In this document: one piece after another, positions 8,457 through 16,399 of the stretch | Numbering within the stretch: the stretch's first letter is position 1 | Layout: each line of letters starts with the position of its first letter | Source: JACKII01 sp965202745 | GTDB lineage: Bacteria; Pseudomonadota; Alphaproteobacteria; Bin95 | DNA length: 64,000 nucleotides | Assembly (NCBI GenBank): GCA_965202745.1 | Contig: CBDBCB010000022.1 | Location: 124,001 to 188,000 of the forward strand | Reading direction: 5' to 3' | Notes under the pieces: model-generated | Databases searched by the model: none | What the model was told of the DNA's origin: nothing | Seen by the model: only the letters and a program-made list of their open reading frames with translations | Program-made: the position numbers and the translations under genes

Positions 8457-8827
8457 TCTGCTGCATTCTCCACAAATACGCGTTCCATCAAAACCCACTC
8501 TGCGCGCTCAAGCGAGTTGCTCTGCACAACGCCCAAAAAGGTAAATCCCTGCCGGTCCAGCATTAGCCGCCACCAGTCTCGCGCATTGAATCCTACCAAA
8601 ATGCTAACGGCGAACGCCGCGATTCCGGAAAACACCTCCGGCACACCAAAATGCTGAAACGCGCCAGTCAGCGCCATGTGCAGCAGCGCCAGAAGCATAG
8701 CGGACATCCACAGGCCGTTGAACAGGAACCACAGCGGCCCGAACAGGAATGCCCAGAATGAGAACCCTTCGGGCAGCAAGATAGCACTGCCGAGATAGGG
8801 CGGGCGCTGGACGGTGTAGCTCCGCAC
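8453..8827 (-). CDS. DUF2628 small membrane protein in the his operon
   Basis: The 124-residue protein has a short soluble start (VRSYTVQRPPYLG) and then hydrophobic segments FSFWAFLFGPLWFLFNGLW, MLLALLHMALTGAF and IAAFAVSILVGFNARDWW, followed by a charged tail. The EGFSFWAFLFGPLWFL block identifies DUF2628. The GTG start at 8827 overlaps the hisB stop (TAGTG), and its own stop overlaps the hisH GTG. Longer readings back into hisB are overlaps, not extensions. DUF2628 genes sit at the same place in other alphaproteobacteria; their function is not known. Likely an inner-membrane protein with 2-3 helices. Confidence 0.85.
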   Translation of the reverse strand: MRSYTVQRPPYLGSAILLPEGFSFWAFLFGPLWFLFNGLWMSAMLLALLHMALTGAFQHFGVPEVFSGIAAFAVSILVGFNARDWWRLMLDRQGFTFLGVVQSNSLERAEWVLMERVFVENAAE

Positions 8828-9462
8828 TAGACGGCTTCTCCGCCACCAAGTGTGCCCTTGGTTGAGGGAATCGCATCGGCGCGCCGGGGGTCGGTTTCCA
8901 CAGCCTGGCGAATCGCCCGGGCCAGGCCTTTGAAGCAGGACTCGGCGATGTGGTGGCTGTTTGCGCCGTAGAACGTCTCCACATGCAAGGTCGCACCTGC
9001 AGCGCTGGCGAAGCCCTGAAACCACTGGCGCACCAGTTCGGTGTCAAACGTGCCGATCTTCTGTGTCGGAAACTCCGTCCGCCACACCAGAAAGGGCCGG
9101 CCGGAAAAGTCGATCACAACCCTGCTCAGCGTCTCATCCATCGGCAGCAGGCACGCGCCGTACCGGACAATGCCGCGCTTGTCGCCCATGGCCTGCTTCA
9201 TCGCAGTACCGATGGCAATGCCGATATCCTCTGTCGTGTGGTGATCGTCGATGTGTGTATCGCCATCGCACCGCACGGTCAGGTCGCAGAGACTGTGCCG
9301 GGAAAGCTGCTCCAGCATATGATCCAGGAAGCCAACGCCGGTCACCACATCATAGACGCCGGTACCGTCAAGATTGACGGTCACGCTGACCTTGGTTTCG
9401 TTCGTATCGCGTTGCAGGCTGGCGGTTCGCATGGCCGCTCGTGCTTTCGGCTGCCGGTCCAA
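8827..9462 (-). CDS. hisB: Imidazoleglycerol-phosphate dehydratase
   Basis: HisB dehydrates imidazole glycerol phosphate to imidazole acetol phosphate. The di-manganese site motifs are complete: GFLDHMLEQLSRHS, DDHHTTEDIGIAIG and GANSHHIAESCFKGLARA. This is the monofunctional form of about 200 residues, without the histidinol-phosphatase domain. The TTG at 9462 has a good GAGAGG site 9 bases upstream; an ATG at 9432 (MRTASLQRDTNETK) would give a 201-residue protein and also fits the family. It is the first gene of the minus-strand his unit and diverges from hslV. Confidence 0.94.
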   Translation of the reverse strand: MDRQPKARAAMRTASLQRDTNETKVSVTVNLDGTGVYDVVTGVGFLDHMLEQLSRHSLCDLTVRCDGDTHIDDHHTTEDIGIAIGTAMKQAMGDKRGIVRYGACLLPMDETLSRVVIDFSGRPFLVWRTEFPTQKIGTFDTELVRQWFQGFASAAGATLHVETFYGANSHHIAESCFKGLARAIRQAVETDPRRADAIPSTKGTLGGGEAV

Positions 9463-9510
9463 ATCGGGTTACCTCTCATAGCGCCGAAGCCGCGCCGCGG
9501 CTAGGGGCGG

Positions 9511-9542
9511 CTTGACCCAGCGCCGCATTGGTCTACATGGTG
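9511..9542 (+). promoter_or_regulatory. Possible heat-shock (RpoH-type) promoter of hslVU
   Basis: CTTGAC at 9511-9516 matches the -35 box preferred by alphaproteobacterial sigma-32, followed about 16-17 bases later by a CTACAT-like -10 region. It lies 30-60 bases before the hslV ATG. hslVU is a classic heat-shock operon, which fits, but the -10 box is a poor match to the consensus, so this is a candidate only. Confidence 0.35.
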
Positions 9543-9572
9543 CTGACATGTTCCGTGAAAGATATCTGCCTT

Positions 9573-10133
9573 ATGTCTGACAATGCTCCCGTGCTGCATG
9601 GCACGACCATCCTGGCTGTCCGGAAGGGCGGCAAGGTCGTGATCGCTGGCGACGGCCAAGTTTCCTTCGGCAATACCGTTCTCAAGGGCACTGCGCGCAA
9701 GGTGCGCCGCTTGGGCAAAGACGGCGGCGTCATCGCCGGGTTTGCTGGTGCGACCGCCGACGCCTTCACCCTGTTCGAGCGCCTGGAAGCCAAGCTGGAG
9801 CAGTATCCGGGCCAGTTGACCCGGGCCTGCGTGGAACTGGCGAAGGACTGGCGGACTGACCGCTACCTGCGCCGCCTGGAAGCGATGATGGCGGTCGCAG
9901 ACAGCCGTGTATCCCTGGTGATGACCGGCAATGGCGACGTATTGGAGCCCGATGACGGCCTGATCGGCATCGGTTCGGGTGGCTCCTATGCGCTGGCCGC
10001 CGCCCGCGCCCTGCTGCCGCTGGAAGGGCAGGATGCCGAGAGCATTGCCCGGCGCGGCCTGGAAATTGCGGGCGAAATCTGCATCTACACCAATGACAAT
10101 ATCCTTATCGAAAGCATGGATTCCGACGCATGA
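9573..10133 (+). CDS. hslV: ATP-dependent protease HslVU, peptidase subunit
   Basis: HslV is the proteasome-like threonine peptidase of the HslVU complex in the cytoplasm. After MSDNAPVLHG comes the conserved TTILAVRKGGKVVIAGDGQV; the first of the two threonines becomes the catalytic N-terminus after processing. Further family blocks are NTVLKGTARKVRRL and AGFAGATADAFTLFERLE. An open frame extends 45 bases further upstream, but the start at 9573 matches family length (186 residues). Its stop overlaps the hslU ATG (ATGA), so the two subunits are coupled. Confidence 0.96.
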   Translation: MSDNAPVLHGTTILAVRKGGKVVIAGDGQVSFGNTVLKGTARKVRRLGKDGGVIAGFAGATADAFTLFERLEAKLEQYPGQLTRACVELAKDWRTDRYLRRLEAMMAVADSRVSLVMTGNGDVLEPDDGLIGIGSGGSYALAAARALLPLEGQDAESIARRGLEIAGEICIYTNDNILIESMDSDA

Positions 10134-11440
10134 CCTCGTTCAGCCCAAGAGAAATCGTCTCGGAGCTTGACCGCTTCATCGTCGGCCAGCAGGACGCCAA
10201 GCGGGCCGTCGCCATTGCGCTGCGCAACCGTTGGCGGCGTCAGCAACTGGAAGGCCAGATGCGGGAGGAAGTTCTGCCGAAGAACATCCTGATGATTGGC
10301 CCGACCGGCGTCGGCAAGACCGAAATCGCCCGCCGCCTGGCCAAGCTGGCCCAGGCTCCCTTCATCAAGCTGGAGGCGACCAAGTTTACAGAGGTCGGCT
10401 ATGTGGGCCGCGATGTGGAAAGCATCGTTCGCGACCTGGTCGAAAACGCCATCCACATGACCCGCGAGCGGATGCGCGAGGAGGTTAAGGCCCGCGCGGA
10501 ATTGCTTGCCGAAGAGCGTGTTATCGACGCCCTGGTCGGCAGCAATGCCAGCAAGGAGACCCGCGCCAAATTCCGCCAGATGCTGCGTAACGGCGACCTT
10601 GCCGATCGCGAGATCGAGATCGAACTACAGGATTCCAGCGGCTTCCAGATGCCCACCATGGATATTCCGGGCATGCCCGGCACTCAGATGGGCATGCTCA
10701 ATCTGGGCGAGATGTTCGGCGGCGCGTTCGGCGGCAAGACGAAAAAGCAGACCATGACGGTCAGCGACAGCTACGACGTGCTGGTGACCGACGAGAGCGA
10801 CAAGCTGCTGGATGCAGAGAAAGTCACCCGCGCCGCCATCGATGCGGTGGAGAATAACGGCATCGTCTTTTTGGATGAGATCGACAAAATCTGCGCCCGC
10901 TCCGAACGGGTCGGTGGCGATGTCAGCCGCGAAGGCGTGCAGCGCGACCTGCTACCCCTGATCGAAGGCACTACCGTCAGCACCAAACACGGCACGGTTA
11001 AAACGGACCACATTCTGTTCATCGCCTCCGGCGCGTTTCACCTGGCGAAGCCGTCCGACCTGCTGCCGGAATTACAGGGCCGCCTGCCCATCCGGGTGGA
11101 GCTTTCCGCCCTTGGCCGGGACGATCTGGTGCGCATCCTGAAGGAACCGGAATCCAGCCTGATCAAGCAGTACGTCGCCCTACTGGGCACCGAAAACGTG
11201 CGGCTGGTGTTCCAGGACGACGCGATTGAGGAGATTGCCAGCCTGGCCGCCGATATCAACTCCACCGTCGAGAACATCGGCGCGCGGCGCCTGCAAACCG
11301 TGCTGGAAAAGCTGCTGGAAGACATCAGCTTCGACGCCTCGGACAAGCCTGGCAGCGAGTGGATTGTTGATGCGGAACAGGTTCGAACGAAAGTCGGTGA
11401 ACTGGCGAAGGACGCCGACCTGAGCAAGTTTATTCTGTAG
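10130..11440 (+). CDS. hslU: ATP-dependent protease HslVU, ATPase subunit
   Basis: HslU is the AAA+ unfoldase that feeds substrates to HslV. Walker A is GPTGVGKTE (about residues 60-68), Walker B VFLDEIDKI (about 248), with the I-domain between them, including the low-complexity MPGTQMGMLNLGEMFGG stretch. Sensor and arginine-finger regions (LQGRLPIRVELSAL, NIGARRLQTVLEKLLED) and the C-terminal DLSKFIL tail that docks into HslV are all intact. Length, 436 residues, is normal. It overlaps hslV by 4 bp and is followed by a strong hairpin at 11447. Confidence 0.97.
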   Translation: MTSFSPREIVSELDRFIVGQQDAKRAVAIALRNRWRRQQLEGQMREEVLPKNILMIGPTGVGKTEIARRLAKLAQAPFIKLEATKFTEVGYVGRDVESIVRDLVENAIHMTRERMREEVKARAELLAEERVIDALVGSNASKETRAKFRQMLRNGDLADREIEIELQDSSGFQMPTMDIPGMPGTQMGMLNLGEMFGGAFGGKTKKQTMTVSDSYDVLVTDESDKLLDAEKVTRAAIDAVENNGIVFLDEIDKICARSERVGGDVSREGVQRDLLPLIEGTTVSTKHGTVKTDHILFIASGAFHLAKPSDLLPELQGRLPIRVELSALGRDDLVRILKEPESSLIKQYVALLGTENVRLVFQDDAIEEIASLAADINSTVENIGARRLQTVLEKLLEDISFDASDKPGSEWIVDAEQVRTKVGELAKDADLSKFIL

Positions 11441-11446
11441 GGCTAT

Positions 11447-11481
11447 GTTGCAGGCGGCCCTCCCAAAGGGCCGCCTGCAAC
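11447..11481 (+). terminator. Strong hairpin after hslU
   Basis: A perfect 14-bp stem, GTTGCAGGCGGCCC (11447-11460) paired with its complement at 11468-11481, with a 7-base loop, begins 7 bases after the hslU stop. It has no T tract, so it may stabilise the mRNA end or act with Rho rather than being a classic intrinsic terminator. Confidence 0.65.
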
Positions 11482-11484
11482 CCC

Positions 11485-11509
11485 TCATGCTGAGCTCGCC
11501 GAAGCATGA
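11485..11509. repeat. Palindromic repeat TCATGC...GCATGA
   Basis: TCATGC-TGAGCTCGCCGAA-GCATGA follows the hslU hairpin directly. The form CTCATGCTGAGCTnGnCGAAGCATGA is an abundant intergenic palindrome in alphaproteobacterial genomes. Only one copy was noticed in this window; the arms are 6 bp. Confidence 0.4.
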
Positions 11510-11592
11510 CCTGCGAGAGTGGCAACTCACCCTTCAACAGGCTAAGGGTGGAGGTTAGTATGGGTTGAACCAACGCCGGAGAAAGCAGAGCC

Positions 11593-12540
11593 ATGACCGA
11601 AACCATCACCGCCGTTGTTGCCGCGACCGATGGGTCAGGCATCGTCACCCGCAAAGAGATCGCGCTCCGCGAGCCGTTCTCGAACGAGGTGGTGGTGGCG
11701 GTCTCTGCCTTCTCCGTCAACCGCGGTGAGTGCCGCCGGGCGCAGCGTGCCGACGAGCCGGTCCAGATCGGCTGGGACTTTACCGGCAAGGTGGAGCGCG
11801 CAGCCGCGGATGGCTCTGGCCCGGCAGTTGGTACCCGCGTTGTCGGCTTTTCGACCCGCATGGAAGGCTGGGCGGAGAAGGTCTGCATCAATACCAGGTA
11901 CATCTGCCCGATCTCTGATGAAGTCAGCGATGCGAAGGCGTCCACGCTGCCTGTCGCAGGGCTGACGGCATTGCACAGTGTTGAGGCTGGCTCCTGCATA
12001 CTCGGCAACAAGGCGCTGATTACCGGGGCGACCGGAGGCGTCGGCTTGTTCGCGATGCAGCTGGCGCAGTTAGCGGGTGCGGAAGTCTTTGCTCAGGTCA
12101 GGCGGCAGGAGCAGGTGGCTTTCCTGGAAAGCCTCGCGCCCTGCACGCCCCTGGTTTCCGAGCGCGGCGAGGGGATCGAGGAGGTCGGGCCGTTCCGGCT
12201 TGTAGTGGACGGCGTCTCAGGCCCGACGCTGGCGGCAGCCGTAAAGGCACTGGCGCCAAACGGCATGGCCGCGCTCTACGGTGTGACCGACGTGCCGGAA
12301 ATCTCCCTGCACGTGCAGCATTTCATGACGCGCGGGCTGGCGCAGATCATGGGCTTCCACCTCTACAACAAGAGCGAGAGCCACCCGCCGTCCGAGCATC
12401 TGGCCCGGCTGTTAAGGCTGATGGCGGCAGGCCGTCTGCACTGCCCGCTTGGACGCGAGGCAAGCTGGGAGGAAATCGACCCGGTGGCGCAAGACTTAAT
12501 CGACCGGAAGTTCAGCGGAAAGGCTGTGCTGCATATTTAG
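11593..12540 (+). CDS. MDR-family alcohol dehydrogenase/quinone reductase-like protein
   Basis: The 315-residue protein is a medium-chain dehydrogenase/reductase. The N-terminal GroES-like domain contains FSVNRGECRRAQ and GWDFTGKVERAAADG; the Rossmann part has ALITGATGGVGLFAMQLAQLAGAEV (about residues 140-165). It lacks the catalytic zinc ligands and structural-zinc cysteine lobe of alcohol dehydrogenases, so it is closer to the NADPH:quinone oxidoreductase branch. It stands alone between hslVU and an IS481-type element. No substrate can be named. Confidence 0.82.
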   Translation: MTETITAVVAATDGSGIVTRKEIALREPFSNEVVVAVSAFSVNRGECRRAQRADEPVQIGWDFTGKVERAAADGSGPAVGTRVVGFSTRMEGWAEKVCINTRYICPISDEVSDAKASTLPVAGLTALHSVEAGSCILGNKALITGATGGVGLFAMQLAQLAGAEVFAQVRRQEQVAFLESLAPCTPLVSERGEGIEEVGPFRLVVDGVSGPTLAAAVKALAPNGMAALYGVTDVPEISLHVQHFMTRGLAQIMGFHLYNKSESHPPSEHLARLLRLMAAGRLHCPLGREASWEEIDPVAQDLIDRKFSGKAVLHI

Positions 12541-12628
12541 CCGACAACCCACCGATACCATGAAAACAGTATCCGGGACGTAGACATGATTAGCTGACTG
12601 CTAGCCAACACTCCCAAACGGCCATCGC

Positions 12629-13599
12629 TTAGCTATCCCATCCTGGAAGGTAATATGACTGTTTCCTGACCAGCTCTGGTTTGGGTTTGCGCCATCCCTT
12701 CAGTGCCTGCAAGGGCGTCTTGCTGCCCAGGGCTGATTGCGGCAGCGGCTGGGTGTAAAGCCAGACATAGCGAAGCAGCGTGACTTCCAGAACCTCGCCG
12801 GATCGGAAGGGATGGCTCTGCAGAACCTCTTCGATGCGGCCATTGAACCGTTCGACCATACCGTTGGTCTGAGGTGACCTAGGCGGCGTCAGGCGATGAT
12901 CGATATCGAGGGCGGCGCCCAGCGTGTCGCATTCATGCGCGCCTGTTGCGGCGCGCTGGCGCAGACTGAAGAGGCGATCCGTGAACTCTTTTCCATTATC
13001 CGGGAGTATGGGGCGGATCCGCATCGGGCAGGCGCGCTCCAGGGCGCGCAGGAAGCGCCGGGCATTGGCCGCTGTCTTGCTGTTGTAGACCCTGACAACA
13101 ACCCAACGCGTTGCCCTGTCGATGGCCACGAAGAGGGAACGGCGGCGGCTCTCATCTGCCATCGGTGGCAGGTATTTCAGGTCGATGGGGATGGAACCGG
13201 GTTCATAGGCTTTGAAGGCGCTGTGCTTTGGCCGGGGCGATGCTGCTTCAGGGCGCGCAGGGGCCCCACGCCATGCCGACGCAAGCAGTGGTCAAGGCCA
13301 GAGCGGGAGGCCTTCGGGTTCAAGAACTCGCGCACCACCGCCAGCAGATCATCCAGCGAGACCAAAAGCGTCTTGCGGAGGGCCACGGCGACAGCTTCCT
13401 GCGCTGGCGTCAACGTCGTCTGAAGGCGATGGGGCGTGTGGCTGCGATCCTCCACGCTGGCACGCTGGCACCATTTCCATACGGTCTGTTCCGTGGTCCC
13501 GTGACCCTCGGCAAGAACCCACGCAGGGTCGTCACTGGCCTGTATGGCCGCCCTGATCTTCGGTGGCGTCGTCGCCTGACTGTGAAGCTTGATCACCAT
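12629..13599 (-). pseudogene. IS481-family transposase, copy A, frameshifted
   Basis: The N-terminal part (13599-13245) has a helix-turn-helix domain (TEQTVWKWCQR). The catalytic part (13162-12629) carries SRRRSLFVAIDRATRWVVV, ILPDNGKEFTDRL and PRSPQTNGMVERFNGRIEEV, the DDE residues. Comparison with copy B at 28397 shows one A missing in the AAAG run near 13245 (GCCCTGAAGCAGC against GCCCTGAAAGCAGC). The second-frame ORF has no stop inside the element; the TAA at 12629 comes from flanking DNA. Copy B is intact at this site but broken elsewhere. Confidence 0.88.
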
Positions 13600-13690
13600 G
13601 TCGCTCTCCCATCCCGCGCCTCGGTCAAAACACAGCGTGCCATGAAAAACGCAGAGCGACGAGGGCTATCCGATCAGCCGGGATGGAACA
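12634..13690 (-). mobile_element. IS481-family element, copy A
   Basis: The boundaries come from aligning copies A and B: identity starts at TATCCCATCC (12634) and stops at GGATGGAACA (13690). The ends are short inverted repeats of the form TGTYCCATCC. Length is 1057 bp, 3 bp less than copy B, which matches the two indels between them. I could not find a clear target duplication (AGC left, ACT right), so it may be older than copy B or rearranged. Confidence 0.85.
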
Positions 13691-13814
13691 ACTAGATCAA
13701 TTCCAGATCCGTTTGGATCGGCTGAACCTGCCCGAGGCTCAAGAACTAGAGTATATTGCCCGGCAAGCGTATCGCGTCAGAGATTCAGGTAGCCGGGGAT
13801 GCTTTGGTGCCCCC

Positions 13815-14786
13815 CTACTCCATCGGCAACCACAGCACGTCCTGAATTTGCTCCGCCCCGGTCACTAGCATGACCAGCCGGTCGAAACCCAACGCCATGC
13901 CCGAGGTACGCGGCATCCCGCGTTCAAGGGCCTGCAACATGCTCTCCGGCAAGGGGTAGATCTCGCCGTAGAGCCGGGCCTTCTCCGCCTGATCGCGCTC
14001 GAACCGGGTCCGCTGCTCGGCGGCATTGGTCAGTTCGCCGAAGCCGTTAGCAAGCTCCAGGCCGCAGACGTAAAGCTCCACCCGCTCCGCCGTCGCGGGC
14101 GCATCCGGGTCCATGCGGGCGAGCGCCGCCTGCTTCCGCGGATAGCCGGTCAGGAAGGTCGGTGTGCCGAGCCCCAGCCACGGCTCAATCTTGTTCAGCA
14201 GCACGCGGAAGAAGATATCGTCCCAGGTGTCAGACGGATCGCACTTCACCCTAGCCCCCTCCTCCACCGCTGTGGCAAAACCCTCCCGGTCGCCCGCCAC
14301 CGCCGCCAGATCGATACCGGCATAGCGCGCGAAGGCATCTGCGCACGACATCACGTCCGGGTCGGCAGCCAGATCGCAGGCCTGGCCTTTCCACTCTATG
14401 AAGGGCGCTTGGCCGACCGCTTCACGGCCTAACCGCAGCATCGCCAGACAATCCTCGATCAGGCGGCCAATGCCGTGGCCAACCCGGTACCATTCCAGCA
14501 TTTCGAACGAGGGATGGTGGGTCGAGGACTGCGGTTCGTCCCGGTAGACCTGACAGAATTGATAGAGCGAGCGCCTCTCGCGCACGACCAGCCGCTTCAT
14601 GGCGAACTCGGGCGAAGTGTGCAGATAGCGCCGCTCGCCGCCGGCCTCTACCGGCATGGCGGCCAGGTGCACTTCCAGCCCCGGCGATGCCTGAATCGCT
14701 GGCGTCTCAACCGCCAGCAAACCTTGCGAGTCGAGGAACTGGTCTATTGCCGCGCAAATGGGATGGCGCGCCTCAACCGGCCTCAT
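13815..14786 (-). CDS. epmA: EF-P beta-lysylation protein (lysyl-tRNA synthetase-like)
   Basis: EpmA (GenX/PoxA) attaches (R)-beta-lysine to a lysine of elongation factor P. The 323-residue protein corresponds to the class-II LysRS catalytic core without the anticodon-binding domain. Motif 2 region is YQFCQVYRDEPQSSTHHPSFEMLEWY and motif 3 is GMALGFDRLVMLVTG. The ATG is 65 bp from the divergent efp gene, whose product is its substrate, a common and telling arrangement. EpmB (the lysine 2,3-aminomutase) is not in the window. The stop lies about 120 bp from the end of the IS481 element. Confidence 0.93.
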   Translation of the reverse strand: MRPVEARHPICAAIDQFLDSQGLLAVETPAIQASPGLEVHLAAMPVEAGGERRYLHTSPEFAMKRLVVRERRSLYQFCQVYRDEPQSSTHHPSFEMLEWYRVGHGIGRLIEDCLAMLRLGREAVGQAPFIEWKGQACDLAADPDVMSCADAFARYAGIDLAAVAGDREGFATAVEEGARVKCDPSDTWDDIFFRVLLNKIEPWLGLGTPTFLTGYPRKQAALARMDPDAPATAERVELYVCGLELANGFGELTNAAEQRTRFERDQAEKARLYGEIYPLPESMLQALERGMPRTSGMALGFDRLVMLVTGAEQIQDVLWLPME

Positions 14787-14851
14787 TGCGCTGGCCCAAG
14801 GTACCGGCTAAACCCCACGAAACATATTCTCCCCTCGACTGTGAGTTTCCG

Positions 14852-15418
14852 ATGAAGGTTCAATCAAATACCATCCGCCCCGGCAATGTGATCGAGCACG
14901 AAGGCCAGCGCTGGATCGTGATCAACTACGAACTGATTACCCCTGGCAAGGGCAATGCCTTCATCGCCATTGAGATGCGCAGCGTCCAGACCGGCACAAA
15001 GACCAACGCCCGCTTCCGCACGGCCGATTCTGTCGAGCGTCTGCTGACCGACACCAAGGAATGCCAGTTCCTCTATGCGGATGGCGAGAACCTGACCTTC
15101 ATGGACAACGAGACTTTCGACCAGTTCCTGATCCCGGCCGAACTGATTGGCGAGCCGGCGGCGTTTCTGCAGGAAGGCATGACCCTGGTCGTCACCCTGG
15201 TTGAAGGCTCCGCCATCGGCGTCGAAATGCCGAAGAGCGTCACCCTGGAAATCGTCGAGGCTGACCCAGTCGTGAAGGGCCAAACCGCCTCCTCGTCCTA
15301 CAAGCCCGCTGTGCTGGAAAACGGCGTCCGCATCATGGTGCCGCCGCATATCACCACCGGCACCCGCGTCGTCGTCAGCCCGACCGACCGAACCTACATG
15401 GAACGCGCGAAAGGCTGA
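14852..15418 (+). CDS. efp: Elongation factor P
   Basis: EF-P relieves ribosome stalling at polyproline stretches. The 188-residue protein has the three beta-barrel domains; the modified lysine is in the loop ELITPGKGNAF (about Lys33-34), consistent with lysylation by the neighbouring EpmA. The C-terminal block YKPAVLENGVRIMVPPHITTG is typical. The ATG at 14852 starts MKVQSNTIRPGNVIEHEG; longer open frame upstream overlaps epmA and is ignored. Confidence 0.96.
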   Translation: MKVQSNTIRPGNVIEHEGQRWIVINYELITPGKGNAFIAIEMRSVQTGTKTNARFRTADSVERLLTDTKECQFLYADGENLTFMDNETFDQFLIPAELIGEPAAFLQEGMTLVVTLVEGSAIGVEMPKSVTLEIVEADPVVKGQTASSSYKPAVLENGVRIMVPPHITTGTRVVVSPTDRTYMERAKG

Positions 15419-15429
15419 GCGGAGCGCAA

Positions 15430-15459
15430 TCCCGGGTGAGGCAAAGCCGAGACCCGGGA
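15430..15459. terminator. Hairpin between convergent genes
   Basis: TCCCGGGT (15430-15437) pairs perfectly with ACCCGGGA (15452-15459) over a 14-base loop. It lies 12 bp after the efp stop and 24 bp before the end of the convergent amidohydrolase, so it may end transcription from both sides. There is no T tract; it also resembles a CCCGGG-type intergenic repeat. Confidence 0.45.
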
Positions 15460-15482
15460 CCGCCTGCCGCTACACCATCGCT

Positions 15483-16319
15483 CTACGACGGCGACCAGTT
15501 GTAGGCCTTAGCGCAGGCACCGCCCATCAGCATATCCCGTTCACTGTCGGTCAGGCGGTTAATCTGGCGGAACGGGCGCACGCCCTGCTCGTAGCTGAGG
15601 ACCGCATGGGCGCGGGTCCAATCCGTGCCCCATAGGCAACGCTCGAAGCCCCAGGCGTCGAAGATCTTCGCCAGCGGGTCCCAGATGTCGTCATAGGGGT
15701 CGCCCTGCTCTGACAACGTGCACGCACCCGACACCTTGATCACCACATTGTCCCGCTTGGCCAGATCCAACACCGCCGGCAAATCGGCCCAGGGGTCGGC
15801 GTGCACCGGCAACTCGCGCGGCTGCAGGATGCCGAGATGGTCCAACACCCACCGGGTGTTCGGGTGCCTGTCGATCAGCTTCTGGCCTTCCTCAATCTTG
15901 CCCCAAGTCAGCAGGTTGATCGGGAAGTTGTGCTTCGCGGCCTCTTCAGCAATGCGTTTGATGCCGGGATGGCTCGCGTCCCGCTCCGGCCCGTGGGTCA
16001 GCATGATGCGGACGCCAACCGTGCCGGGCGTTTTCTTCCAGTCGGCAATGACGTCGGCGAGGTCGGGGTTTTCCGGATCTATCGGCTTCACCAGCGCGAA
16101 CTTGCCAGGGTATTTCCGCTGCACCTCGCAGGCATAGCTGGCGTCGTACTGATACATGGAGAAGGACGAAACAAAGATCCCGCCATCGACGCCGACCGCG
16201 TCCATAGCGGCAACCATGTCCTCCCCATTCACACGAGGCGGCCAGTTGGGCACGGTCGCCCAGGGGCGCTCCGGCGTGTTGGCTTCATAGACATGGACCT
16301 GGGAGTCAATAACCGGCAT
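15483..16319 (-). CDS. Amidohydrolase-2 family hydrolase
   Basis: The 278-residue TIM-barrel protein belongs to the amidohydrolase_2 group (PF04909), relatives of 2-pyrone-4,6-dicarboxylate lactonase and ACMS decarboxylase. It starts MPVIDSQVHVYEANTPERPW (DxxVH in the place of the HxH metal motif), has NTRWVLDHLGILQPR (about residue 160) and RCLWGTDWTRAHAV (about 235) with the conserved Asp. The lactonase-like substitution at the first motif suggests little or no metal need. It is the last gene of the minus-strand cluster 20833-15483. The substrate is not clear. Confidence 0.82.
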   Translation of the reverse strand: MPVIDSQVHVYEANTPERPWATVPNWPPRVNGEDMVAAMDAVGVDGGIFVSSFSMYQYDASYACEVQRKYPGKFALVKPIDPENPDLADVIADWKKTPGTVGVRIMLTHGPERDASHPGIKRIAEEAAKHNFPINLLTWGKIEEGQKLIDRHPNTRWVLDHLGILQPRELPVHADPWADLPAVLDLAKRDNVVIKVSGACTLSEQGDPYDDIWDPLAKIFDAWGFERCLWGTDWTRAHAVLSYEQGVRPFRQINRLTDSERDMLMGGACAKAYNWSPS

Positions 16320-16399
16320 GGAAGAGTTTCCTGTGATCTGATTGGCTCTATTGTACCAACGTTATCCTATACCTCGCCGAAGACGCCAGATAGCTTGAA

